From: Rehmannia glutinosa
Lineage: Eukaryota > Streptophyta > Magnoliopsida > Lamiales > Orobanchaceae
Direction: 5' to 3'
Assembly (NCBI GenBank): GCA_016081115.2
Contig: JABTTQ020001086.1
Location: 186,001-250,000 of the forward strand
Length of the DNA stretch: 64,000 bases
Shown: piece by piece, positions 20,641-31,507 of the stretch
How the letters are laid out: each line of letters opens with the position of its first letter
Position numbering within the stretch: the first letter of the stretch is position 1
The notes under the pieces: generated by a model
Seen by the model: the letters and a program-made list of their open reading frames with translations, nothing else
Told to the model about the DNA's origin: nothing
The model's database searches: none
Translations under genes and position numbers: made by a program

Positions 20641-23344
20641 TTGACTTTTTGGCCCACAACGATATTAAATTGTTGTTCTTTAAATTTGATTTCAATTTAA
20701 TCGTTTTGATAAAATATTTGCGCAAGAAGTTTTTCATATGCACTTGACGTCATATTTTGATAACCAATTAAAATTTTAACAATAACTAATAACTAATGTT
20801 TAAGTATCATAGGAGCCTATTATAAAAGCTAATTTTTTTAGGACGAGATATCGCAATTTTAGTGTAAAGAAAAAAAAATATAAACTTTTTATTAATTATT
20901 ATATACATATATAATTCGCCCCAAAAAATATTATCACATAATGCCGAAATTTCTAGGTAATTTCTTACTATCAAATAGTCATTATTAATAGATTACTTGA
21001 TCATGTCATCTTCTCTATGATTGCCTTACATGTGTTGTTGGGAATTTCTAGTTCTATGCACATGCTTATCTAATTGTAAATTGCTGGTAGCACTATTTCT
21101 TCTTTTTAATAAGTTTAGGATTAGGATGATTTGTCTAATTTAATACTTTAAGTTCTTTTAAATTTGACCATATATAGGAACCATGTACAACGGGTATATT
21201 TAAAGTGGATTTATCAAAATCCGAAATATCATATCAGCGGATTTGGAAACTGTTAGATAATTCAAGGCAGACTAGGTAAACTCACTTTTATACTTTCGAA
21301 AATATCGCAAATTATATATTTGTAGATATCACTAATAATGTTTTTTTCTCACAAAATATATATTCATATAATCACACAATACTATATATAATAAAATTTA
21401 AAAAATGAAAAACTAAATGAGCTTGTAGTCAAGGACGGAGCCAGGAATAAAAATGGGGTGGGCCGATACACGAAAACGGGGTGGACCAATACACGAAAAT
21501 CATATAAATTATAATTAAAAAAAATTTAAAAATTTTCTAGTGTAATTTTTTTTTAAAATGGGGGCTTGTAGTCACAAGTCACAACATGTGTATGGCTTCC
21601 CAAATGAAAAGGTATGGATTATGAGAGTATACCCTCTGAAGGAGGGGCCATGGTGGTCACGGAACTCTTTTTTTTTTTTTTTCTTGAGAAGATGGTCACG
21701 GAACTCAGAATTCGGTAGTGAGACGTATTTTTTTGTGCTGATTGAGTGGAGAAATTAATTAGGACTATGGAGGAATTAGCTTTGATTTGGATTTGGGTAA
21801 TGAGGCTTCATTTCACGGAATTAGATTTGTGAGATGGTTTGACAAGAAGATGGCCTGCTCTCTCTTTTGGTACCAATACAATAAAATATTGCATTGAAAA
21901 TATTTCATTTTATGAAAGAAATAATTTAAAAAAATATTATATGCTAAATATATAAAACAAAAACTTCTCAATAAACCTTCTTGCAGCATTCGGCGTTATT
22001 TCCTTCTCTCCAAAATTCCTGCGGTCTTACCAAAGACATCCTCGAAATCTCCGATTCAATTTATATATAAATTATATCTTGGTCAAATTATGTCAATTGC
22101 CATATGAGGAGTACAAATTAAACTAATAAGTAGTTCTTAGTTTTTATCAAAAGTAGAGAATAATCTTTCAACTTTTTCAGTACTATTTATTATTTATTTA
22201 GTATGATGCACATTACGATACAATACAATCCCTTTTTATATTTGGTTTTGGTTTTTATCATAATTTTTTTAAATAAATCGCAACATTCTCTACAAATTTG
22301 TACATTTTCCAATGTAGTCAGAGGCGAAGCCACTCCGCTCAACTCCAAATTTATTTTTCATTAATATGTATTTTTTTACATGAAACAATAACTCTCACTT
22401 GTTCACATTTCTAACTAGTGCCCAATATTATCACTTGTTTTTTCTGAACTAAAATAATAATGAAAAAACATCACTAGTCCAAGTGTTTAACATGACGCCT
22501 ATCTAATAATATATATATATATATATATATATAGGGAATTTGAGATCAAACTTTGTAAGATTTTGGACTGAATTTCACGAATATATGAATATCTTTATTT
22601 TTATAGTAGTTGTCTGATTGGTTATAATCATCATAAAAATATGCAAATATACTTTCTTCAAGGTCATTTATAAAGGATTCAGACTACTTCCATTTTCTTG
22701 TTCTATTTCTATTTCATTATCCGAATAAATAACATGTGTTTATCTCGTAAGGGTGGAGCCAGAGTTTATCTTAAGGAGAGGCCAATAGTAAAAAACCCGA
22801 TCACTTATATATATATATATACACGCACACACATACAAGATATAAAGTTTAAATATATTACATTTATATAAAATTATTATGTTCATATATTATGTCATTA
22901 TACTGTTATATTATGTCATTATAAACTTGTGTTCATATGTTTAACTCATTTTTAAAATGCAGATATATTTCTTTTGACCCAATCCAGTAGCTGACAATGT
23001 TGATTGTGACTGCAAAGTGCAAACGCGGCTTATCTTTTCTTCTACTTCATTCATTTCATCATTTGACTTAAAAAGTTTAAAATCAAAGAAAGAAAAGCCA
23101 TTGCACTTTCCAGGCATTGAAGTTATCTAATTTTTCTTTTATTATTATTTTCCCTCTTTATGAAATTAGCAATTCCTCTACACCGTAATTATATATATAT
23201 TTTTTTCTTATGGAGTATTTAGCAAAACATACATTGACTGATATACATGACCAAGGAAACTAGAAATATCGGAATTAAATGATATCTCCTAGTTATAATT
23301 CTTTTTTTTTTTTTTTATTGAATGCATGTTACAAGACATACCGA
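20641..23344. other. Intergenic DNA with microsatellite and short repeat ends
   Basis: No gene is visible in these 2.7 kb. A (TA)13 tract lies at 22508-22533. The phrases GGACGGAGCCAGG (21434), GAGGCGAAGCCAC (22321) and GGGTGGAGCCAG (22750) are the same kind of GC-richer motif that marks ends of some plant repeats, but I could not pair them into elements. Confidence 0.4.
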
Positions 23345-23693
23345 TGCATGACAGGAGCGTAAGAAAAACAACAAAGAACACAAATACTACCGTTGATTCA
23401 CAAGAATACCGGAAGTATTGAACAAAAGCAATAGAATTCTCAAAAAATGTGTATTGCTTGGAGAAGAGATAACTCTCAAAATTTAATAATATTCAACCCC
23501 TTAAAAATAATAAAATAGCAAGTATTTATAGGATTAAAATCCTACCACAATAAAACTCATAACTTGACTAGGAAACTTAAAAGATAAACTGAATAGAATC
23601 CTAAACACAAAAATCACTATCTAAAATATAAGATATTCTAAAATCTTAAAAGATAATAAAACACGATATAATATTTTTATAAATATCTCCATC
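23345..23693 (-). repeat. Downstream LTR of the short LTR element
   Basis: This is the near copy of 24575-24925, with differences such as AAAAAACAAC against AGAAGAACAAC and ATAAACTGAAT against ATAAAGCGAAT. It is followed on its inner side by the polypurine-like tail of the internal region. Confidence 0.75.
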
Positions 23694-23959
23694 ATTCTCT
23701 CAGGGTCGAAACGATTCGTCCTCGAATCGGAAGGAGATCAAGAATTGTCAAACCATGGAGGGCACGAGGAGGACGAGGCGAGAAAATAAGATACAACTTA
23801 TATTCTTCATCTCAGTAGTGCATGATAGTACACGCATTATATGGTTGATTTGAATAGCCAAATAGAACGTGCTTACTCGTGACGAATAAACAAGTGTTTA
23901 GATGAATCATATGGGACATTGATGTAGCAAAATTGACACCATGCTTGGCAATTCTCAAT

Positions 23960-24365
23960 TTCTTTGTCGAAAATTGATGATCCGTCATAACCACATTCAT
24001 CCGTGTCAAACTTCGGTGATTTTGCATAGTCAATTAGTGAAATTGTATCGTCACAATCCTTGTCAAATATAGGTGGCCCATCATAACCATCAATCTCCTC
24101 GTCAAACTTTGAACGCGTTCTTCGTAGCCAACCATCGAAATTATATCGTCACCTTACGTATCAAAGATGGGTGGCCCATTATAACCACCAATCTCTCGTC
24201 AAAGTTTGGAGGCTCATCGTAGTCAACCTCCATAATAGTGTTGTCGATTTCTTCATCAAAAATTGGTGGCCCATCATATCCACCACCATCATCCTCTCGA
24301 AACATATGAGGACGGATAAAAATCAATACCACATCCACCGTAATAATTTCGACTATTGCCTCCAT
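23960..24365 (-). pseudogene. Repeated YDGPPIFDEE-type gag-pol linker remnant
   Basis: On the minus strand this interior segment has a motif repeated about four times: DDGGGYDGPPIFDEEID, VDYDEPPNFDE, GHPSLI-type and GYDGSSIF-type variants, spaced 35-50 codons apart and lying partly in different frames. Acidic tyrosine-rich linkers of this kind lie between the gag zinc knuckle and protease in several Ty3/gypsy lineages. Internal stops and shifts make it non-functional. Confidence 0.5.
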
Positions 24366-24574
24366 TTTACTGTCTCATGGCGCTCGATCTCGGTCGGCCA
24401 TGAGGTTGGCGGTGACGACGTCGAAAAATTCCTGCTCTTTGGATGCGAAAGCGTGATTATGCGTTGTGTCAACAAGTCGATCGTTGACGGATCATGCGAT
24501 GTCGTTCATGCGTTGTGGATCTTGTCGGACAACATGGTTCGGGAGCGTAAGATGGTCTCTCGAATACCAAGCGA

Positions 24575-24925
24575 TGCGAGACAGAAGCGTAAGAAGAACA
24601 ACAAAGAACACAAATACTATCGTTGATTCACAAGAATACAGGAAGTATTGAACAAAAGCAATAGAATTCTCAAAGAATGTGTATTGCTTGGAGAAAGATA
24701 ACTCTCAAAATTTAATAATATTCAACCCCCTTAAAAATAATAAAATAGCAAGTATTTATAGGATTAAAATCCTACCACAATAAAACTCTAACTTGACTAG
24801 GAAACTTAAAAGATAAAGCGAATAGAATCCTAAACACAAAAATCACTATCTAAAATATAAGATATTCTAAAATCTTAAAAGATAATAAAACACGATATAA
24901 TATTTTTATCAATATCTCCATCACA
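24575..24925 (-). repeat. Upstream LTR of the short LTR element
   Basis: Direct repeat partner of 23345-23693. The primer-site-like sequence lies immediately on its inner (left) side around 24555-24570. The A+T-rich block with repeated AAAATCTTAAAAG is shared with the other copy. Confidence 0.75.
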
Positions 24926-25020
24926 TACCATAACCAATAATATATAACAATCCAAGTGAGACCTAATGCGATCAGATATATAAATCAAACCACACACAAA
25001 GATGGAATTAACTCACATAC

Positions 25021-25793
25021 TGATAAGGGTCTTTTTATGCATGTTTTATGTGTATATTTGAGTAGAATTTGAGTTATTTTATTGTTAGTTTTGTAAATTT
25101 TTGATTGTACATAGTTATTATTACTCCGATGTGCTTTTATTGATGGAGATTGACCATTCGGGGCTAATTTTGGTGAATTTCGGACCATATATTCATGTCA
25201 AAACATACTGCGGGGTTTAAAGATGCAAAAACGTTTGAAATCCCAAGTTAAACGCGTCGTTTCGGGGCCTTTTTGGTCCAACACGGGCAAGGGGTGTTGG
25301 GTAAAACGGCCGTGTTCCACCGGGAGCAAAAACTCAAATATTTTGCACAAAACAGCCTCCAACACGGCCATGCCGTGTCGGGAGCACTGACCATATCAGA
25401 CTAGCTCTCGCAGGAAGAAACAAGACGGCCTGGCCATGCTTTAGGCGACATGGCCGTGTCAGGGCACTTTTCGCAACTTTTCCATGGAAATTATGGAAAA
25501 ACTCACCAACCAAGCTTTTTGACCACTTTTGTACACTTTTAACACCTTATTTTTCTTTGCAACATGTCCCCAATCTACTTTTATTTGATCTATTGTAAGT
25601 TGCAATTATTCCAAATTCTTTATTTTCCACTTTTAGACCAACAAAACTACGAAAATTGCTAGATTAGATAACAAAAAGATGACAATTATTATTACTTCAA
25701 TCCTCGTGAGATTGACACTCGGTGCTCAATAATCTATTCTATAAAATTATATGTGCACTTGCCTAAGGTTTTAAAGGTAGCTTTTGAGCCATT
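25021..25793 (+). repeat. 5' LTR with internal deletion
   Basis: It begins TGATAAGGGTCTTTTTATGC and ends near GAGCCATTA, directly before the primer site. It aligns with the 3' LTR over its first about 550 bp and its last about 240 bp. After ACATGTCCCC it jumps to AATCTACTTTT, so it lacks what corresponds to about 30126-31048 (about 920 bp). Both LTRs hold a palindromic ACACGGCC..GGCCGTGT-like cluster. Confidence 0.85.
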
Positions 25794-25797
25794 AAGT

Positions 25798-25818
25798 TTT
25801 TGGCGCCGTTCGGGATTG
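25798..25818 (+). promoter_or_regulatory. Primer binding site of the Athila-like element
   Basis: TTGGCGCCGTTCGGGATTG resembles the TGGCGCCGTTGCCGGGGA primer site used by Athila and Tat elements, with a short loss after GTT. It starts a few bases inside the 5' LTR boundary. Confidence 0.75.
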
Positions 25819-25929
25819 TAACATTAAGAACGCTTTATTTACGTTAATCTAATAATTTTTTTTATTGCCTTTCATCTTATTTATCCTTGTAAGTCTTGGA
25901 TTACACTTATCCTCTTTATTTACCGCGAT

Positions 25930-27144
25930 GCATGCCTACTCGTCGCCGAATTTGGAAGCGCGAGCTGCCGTAGCAACACGAGGAAAGCACTAATCTGAGA
26001 CCACGAGGAGGATATTAACGAAGGCAAGGATCTGTCATGGCGGATGAACAACAAAAAACCATGTACGACTCACGCTAAGCCATCTATGGACGGCGCGTCA
26101 TCAAGTATCGTAAGGCCCCTTTGTTGCCGCCAATATTTTTGAGATCAAACCAAATGTTATTCAAATGGTGCAACGGTTTGTTCAATTCGACGGCCTACCG
26201 GATGAAGATCCCAATAACCATATCGCAAATTTCCTCGAAATTTGTGATACTTTCAAAATCAATAGGGTCTCTCGACGATTCCATCGCTTACGCCTATTCC
26301 CATTTACTCTTGGGACGAGCTAAATAATGGCTAAATACTTTACCAAAAGGAACAATCACAACATGGATCATTATGGCTAAAAGTTCCTTTTGAAGTATTT
26401 TCCACCGGCTAAAACCGCACGATCGAGGAATGAAATCTCTTCATTCACTCAAGAAGACGATGAGACCTTGGCCTTCCTGTTTGGATGCAAGTCCAAACAT
26501 TTTACAATGGGCTACTCTCGTCAACGAGACAAATGATTGATGCGGCGGCTGGGGGAACTTTGAACAATAAAAACCCAGAAGTCGCCCAAGATCTAATAGA
26601 GGGAATGGCCACGAATGGCTATCAATGACAATCCGTACGAGGTAAAACTAACATAACAGTGGGTGTATATAATGCAGATGCAGTGGTTACACTAGCTGCA
26701 CAGGTCGAAGCTTTGGCCCAAAAAATCGACAATCTAGCGGCTCCTAAACCACCACCACTGCACGTTTTATCTTGTGAAACTTGCGGAGGACCCCATAATC
26801 ATCAGGAGTGCCCACACACAATATCGCAAGCTGAACAGGCCATTTATGTTGGGAATCAAGCCAGAAATCACCCAAATAATCCTTTCAGCAACACATACAA
26901 TCCTGGGTGGCGACAACATCCTAATTTCGGTTGGGTTAATCAAGGCCAACCATGGCCTAATCCCAATCTGTCTGCACACGCCTCCGGATTCCAGCCAACT
27001 CAAGGTAAGCCAAACTTGGAAGAACTTATGACAAAGTTTGTGCAATCAACAGATGCCCGATTCCAGGAGATCGAAACATCCTTAAGAAATCAAGAGGTGT
27101 CTATCCATAATTTTCGAAAGGCCACAAGAGAGTTTTTCGGGTAA
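25930..27144 (+). pseudogene. Athila-like gag with several frame breaks
   Basis: Gag packages element RNA into virus-like particles. In shifting plus-strand frames I read MVQRFVQFDGLPDEDPNNH and FLEICDTFKIN around 26155-26255, then LRLFPFTLG and a stop near 26325, WLNTLPKGTITTW, YFPPAKTARSRNEI and TFYNGLLSSTRQMIDAAAGG (about 26490-26550). This is the order of the retrotransposon gag domain in Athila. The last open part (from 26659) contains CETCGGPHNHQEC, a knuckle-like cysteine cluster, and NTYNPGWRQHPNFGW, a motif common to this lineage. Internal stops and shifts mean no full gag can be made. Confidence 0.8.
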
Positions 27145-27207
27145 CACTGAGCCAAACCCAAAGGAGCACGTAAAGGCAATTACCATTAGTTTCCCACATG
27201 GACATGA

Positions 27208-28056
27208 TTGTGCCAACACCCCCCATGCTGTTATGTGGAGAATGACATACCCAAGGAAAAACTCAGGAAAATGGTTGTTGCAGAATACAAGCCCAAGATC
27301 CCCTACCGAAGTCTAACCGAAGAAGAAAGAAGGGAGGACAAATTTGGTAAGTACCTCGAATCGTTCAAACAATTACATACCAATATTCCATTTGTTCAAC
27401 CTCTTTCGAAGAATGCAATGGATCTAAATGACATCATTTCTAATAAAAATAAGCTTAAAGAATTATCAAATGTGCAATTGAATGATAAATTTTCTTCCAA
27501 TGAACTACCACAAAAATGTAATGATCCAGGAACTTTTATCATCCCTTGTACAATTGATAGTTTACCTGTTGATAGAGCGCTAGCTGACTTAGGAGCTAGT
27601 ATCAATGTGATGTCGTATGAAACATTCAAACATATGGGATTAGGTGAACTTAAACCTACTAGGATGGACATTCAATTAGCCGATAAATCGATTAAACATC
27701 CTAGAGGTATTATTCATGATGTGTTAGTCAAGATTGATAAATTCGTCTTTCCAGTTGATTTTGTTATTCTTGACATGCATGATGATATAGAGGTTCCCTT
27801 AATTTTAGGGCGTCCTTTCTTGGCTACGGCAAAATCAATCATTAATGTGCATGAGGGAAAATTAACTTTAAGAGTGGGGGATGAACAAGTAATTTTTAAA
27901 ATTCATGTTGATATTGAAAAGGATACTACTTGTTCTTTTGTTGCTTCAATTCCTTTGCATGATGAGAAATTTAAAAATCTCTTGGAGAAAAGTTTTGTTC
28001 AAGGTGCGGGAAAACCACGAAAAATAATCTTCTTAGGAAGGTTATATTCAAAATAG
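27208..28056 (+). pseudogene. Athila-like retropepsin segment, open
   Basis: This 282-codon frame contains the aspartic protease that would cut gag-pol. The active-site stretch is ALADLGASINVMS around residues 121-134, with the DLGA form that Athila-type elements use instead of DSGA, followed by the flap region and VPLILGRPFLATA near residues 195-208, the conserved second half. The N-terminal part (EERREDKFGKYLESFKQLH) matches the gag-protease linker of the same lineage. The frame is separated from gag by a stop and a shift, and it ends soon after the protease fold without continuing into reverse transcriptase. Confidence 0.85.
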
Positions 28057-29610
28057 GGACCCGAAAGGCCAAAGAGCACATTTTGAACCATGAAGTTGGA
28101 GGTAGTTCTACTAAATGCCAAATGTATTTTCATAAGTTAAAAGCTCCACCCGACTAATCTTCACATTTAGGTGAATTAGTCGACTATACGACTCTAAAGC
28201 GCTACCCTAGGAGACAACCCGATGTTTGTATGCATTTATTTTTATTTTTATTTTTATTTTCTTTAAAAAAAAACACAAGTCCTTAGAGTCATTTTCAAAC
28301 CGCATTTTGATTATTTTTGGGTCATGTAAAAAAAAAATGGTGTGGACATCTTTCTTTGTTGTCTTAATCGAAAAAATTTGAGCCTTCATGGTATTCGAGT
28401 TGTGTATTATTTATGCTTGAATAGGTATGAAGATGCTGACAAAGGTCCCATGCTAAACAACTCAATGGTCGCTCAACATCGATTTCACTCTTGTAGTAAG
28501 ACCGTGTTTTTCTTTTTCCACCTCTTTTATTTTTCTTCTAGTTTCTTTACTTTCTGTGTGGTTGTTCATCTCTTTCTTTCACGTTGAGGATAATGTGAAC
28601 CTTTAAGTTGGAGGTGGGTGCAATAACATTTTCGGAATGTTTGTGTGCTTGTTTTTATTATGAATCTGTGTGTGTTTGTTTTAATTTTGAGTCTGTCCGC
28701 AAGAAATGTGATTTTTTTTTTAACAAATTGAGTGTTTGCTAGTCAATAACTTGGCCCAATTATACCTTTATTAACTTGTTAATTTGTATTTTCGATGTGA
28801 AGCAATTGATTGTCTAGGATAGATTGACGTGGATGCGGGCTAAATTTTGACGAGATTTCCAACACTATAAATACTTGATGTGTTAAGGCATATACGACAA
28901 TACCTAAGCGTTTGTGAACGTCAAGAACTCATGATTTAGTAGTGGTTAACTAGTTGTTAAACCAAGCTTGTGAAAAAGAGAAAAATGAGAAAAAAATGAA
29001 GAAAAAAAAATAGACCAATCGAGGTTATACTCCTCTATTTGTTGTTGCTTAGTAACTAGGAGCATTCATGAGCCCCATGTTTGTCTTTTACGTAAAACGG
29101 CGACACGAATATGAGTATTGGAAACCGCCCTAGGAGTGTTTGAACGGAAATTCAAAATATAAAACTAGTGGAAGCATGCCTCGAAAGATCCAAAAAAAAG
29201 AACGAAAAAAAAAAAGAAAAGTGGAGAATGTATACTCCTTGACTTTTCATTCCAATAAAGTTCAAGAAGCTTGGTTATATGACTAGTAGGCTAACTACAA
29301 AGATCTATGTAGTGCTTGTATTTTCATAGCATTATTGAACTGAAGTTGTTCATAACTATCAGTATTTGGGAGTGATGATTTCAAGTCTGAATAATGCCTG
29401 CTGATATTACGGTCTTTCTTGATAGTCGATCGCTTTGCAAAACTATGTTTTTATTGAATGGTTAATTCGGGTTGATAAGGCTAAGAACTTGACTACTTGG
29501 GTTCAATGTGTTAAAAAAAAAGTCTTCTTTGTGTGTTGTGATTTATTGAATCCCTCTTTTTGATTTAATGTTTTGCTTGAGGACAAGCAAAGTTCAAAGT
29601 GGATGTGGTT
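28057..29610 (+). other. 3' internal non-coding part of the Athila-like element
   Basis: No reverse transcriptase, RNase H or integrase frame is present. Landmarks are GAGGATAATGTGAACC with TTGGAGGTGGG at 28586-28618, and GCTTGAGGACAAGCAAAG near 29575-29592 followed by a purine-rich AAAGTGGATGTGG just before the 3' LTR. Both are the style of sequence found downstream of integrase in this lineage. Short frames here are meaningless. Confidence 0.6.
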
Positions 29611-31254
29611 TAATAAGGATCTTTTTATGCATGTTTTATGTGTATATTTGAGTAGAATTTGAGTTATTTTATAGTTAGTTTTGTGATTGTACTTAGTTCA
29701 TAATACTCCGATGTGCTTTTATTGATGTAGATTGACCATTCGGGGATAATTTTGGTGAATTTCGGACCATGGATTCATGTCAAAACATACCGGGGGGTTT
29801 AAGGATGCAAAAATGCTCTAAATCCCAAGTTAAACGCGTCGTTTCGGGGCCTTTTTGGTCCAACATGGGTAGGGTGTTGGGCATTACTACGTGTTCGGAG
29901 CAAAAAACTCAAAATTTTGCACAAAATGACCTCCAACACGGCCTGGCCGTGTTGGGAGCACACTGATCGTGTCGACCGGCTCTGCAGGAAGAAAACAAAG
30001 ACGGCTAGGCCGTGTCGAGGCAATTTTTCGCAACTTTTCCATGCGGAAATTATGGAAAACTCACCAATCAAGCTCTTTGATCACTTTTGTACACCTTTAA
30101 CACCCTATTTTTGCAACATGTCCCCATATTCCCTCAATTATCATATGAATACAAGAATTCACCAACCCAACAATGAATTGGAGCATTTGTTTAATAAAAG
30201 ATGACATTATTAATGTGTTCTTGCATAAAAATGATGTGTATAAAAACCAAGAGTATGAGTTGGGGGAATCATTCATTGTATATTCATTGATTCATTCCTC
30301 TAAGTTACAAAGCAAAATACATTGAGAGAATAAAAGAGAGATAAAGTTGGAAATTGAAGAGCATTAGAGGAGAAGGCTTGGACCTCAACAACATCAACCA
30401 AGGAGGAAGTCTTGTATTAGTCTTGAATAAGAGCTAAGTACACCATGTTCATTTTATTCAAATCTTCTTGTGTAGTATACTCTTTTATCAAAGCCATGTG
30501 TAGCTAAATTTCTAGTGTTTGAATTTAATGAACTCTAGAATGAATTTGTGATTAAGGCTTGTATGTTTTTAATAAAATCTTCATGTTTTGTGTGATTCAC
30601 TTATATTATGTTTTATTCATTCGAATTGGTATATGCGCAATATTGATTTAAAGTTTATTTTTCATAGGAAAATCGAGAGATTCATGGTGAAATAGAACTA
30701 TATAAGTGAAAAGAGTTGCATCCAATCCTAGATATATGACGACATAAATCTTCCGGATTAGGGTCAAACCTAATATGAGAATTCACAAATCGTTATAATG
30801 CAATCTTGGGGGTTTTAACTAGAAAGAGATTTGAGTTAATCAACTTGAGGTTAGGAGTTATTCACGCTCGATAGAGGTTTAACTTAAATCGGGAATTTCT
30901 ACGGTCCATGAAACATGAGATTTTATTAAAAGAGGTTGATTTTTGCTAAAGGGTTTTGGTTGTATATATCTTTATCTTGTTAAATCACTAAAACATTCTA
31001 GAGAGATTTACATTCAACATATTTCTAGCTCTTGATTTCTTATTCTACAATCTACTTTTATTTGATCTATTGTAAGTTGCAATTATTCTAAATTATTTAT
31101 TTTCCATTTTTAAACCAACAAATACTCGAAAATTGCTAGATTTTTTAACAAGAGAAGACGGTAATTATTAGTACTCACAATCCTCGTGGGAATGACACTC
31201 GGTACTCAACAATCTATTCTATAAAATGATAGATGCACTTGCCTAAGGTTTTAA
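29611..31254 (+). repeat. 3' LTR, main part, left of the LINE
   Basis: It starts TAATAAGGATCTTTTTATGC and matches the 5' LTR up to ACATGTCCCC (30125), then contains about 920 bp absent from the 5' LTR, and resumes the match at AATCTACTTTTATTTG (31049). It breaks off at AAGGTTTTAA where the LINE begins. The remaining 28 bp lie at 38607-38634. The full LTR is thus about 1.66 kb. Confidence 0.85.
31245..31254. repeat. LINE target-site duplication, left copy
   Basis: AAGGTTTTAA here is repeated as GGTTTTAA after the A-tail at 38607-38614; the leading AA is indistinguishable from the tail. The uninterrupted 5' LTR has CCTAAGGTTTTAAAGGTAG at 25762-25780, which confirms the empty site. Confidence 0.9.
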
Positions 31255-31507
31255 CCCTTTCTGATTTTCCATTCAATATCACAGATTAACCCTTTACATT
31301 TAAGGCATCTACTCGTTGATCAAGAGCGATTAACTACAAAAAATCTGGAGGAAATGAATTCTTTATCATGCACGGATCTGTTCGGTTATTCTTCATTCTG
31401 AGGGAGTTTTTTTGGATTCAATCTTTCATTTCTTCTTTTCTTTTTCTTTTTCGTTTTTAATTTTTTTTCTTTTTTAATCTTTTTGTGTTCTTCTATTTTG
31501 CTCAGGT

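Larger units (their letters stand above)
23345..24925 (-). mobile_element. Short non-autonomous LTR retrotransposon (LARD/TRIM-like), Ty3-type remains
   Basis: Two direct repeats of about 345 bp (23345-23693 and 24575-24925) bound an internal region of about 880 bp. Read on the minus strand, the LTR starts TGATGGAGATATT. Next to the inner edge of the upstream LTR lies TTGGTATTCGAGAGACC, similar to the initiator-Met tRNA primer site TGGTATCAGAGC. Before the downstream LTR comes CGAGGACGAATCGTTTCG, a typical tail of Ty3/gypsy internal regions. The only protein remains are acidic GGYDGPPIFDEE-like motifs, as found in gag-protease linkers. No reverse transcriptase or integrase fits in the space, so it must have used proteins from elsewhere. 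The LTRs differ at a few percent of sites by eye, implying moderate age. Confidence 0.75.

Noticed and set aside
29769..30204. Several 65-95-codon frames on both strands
   Set aside because: They lie inside the Athila 3' LTR, and the corresponding frames are not conserved in the 5' LTR.
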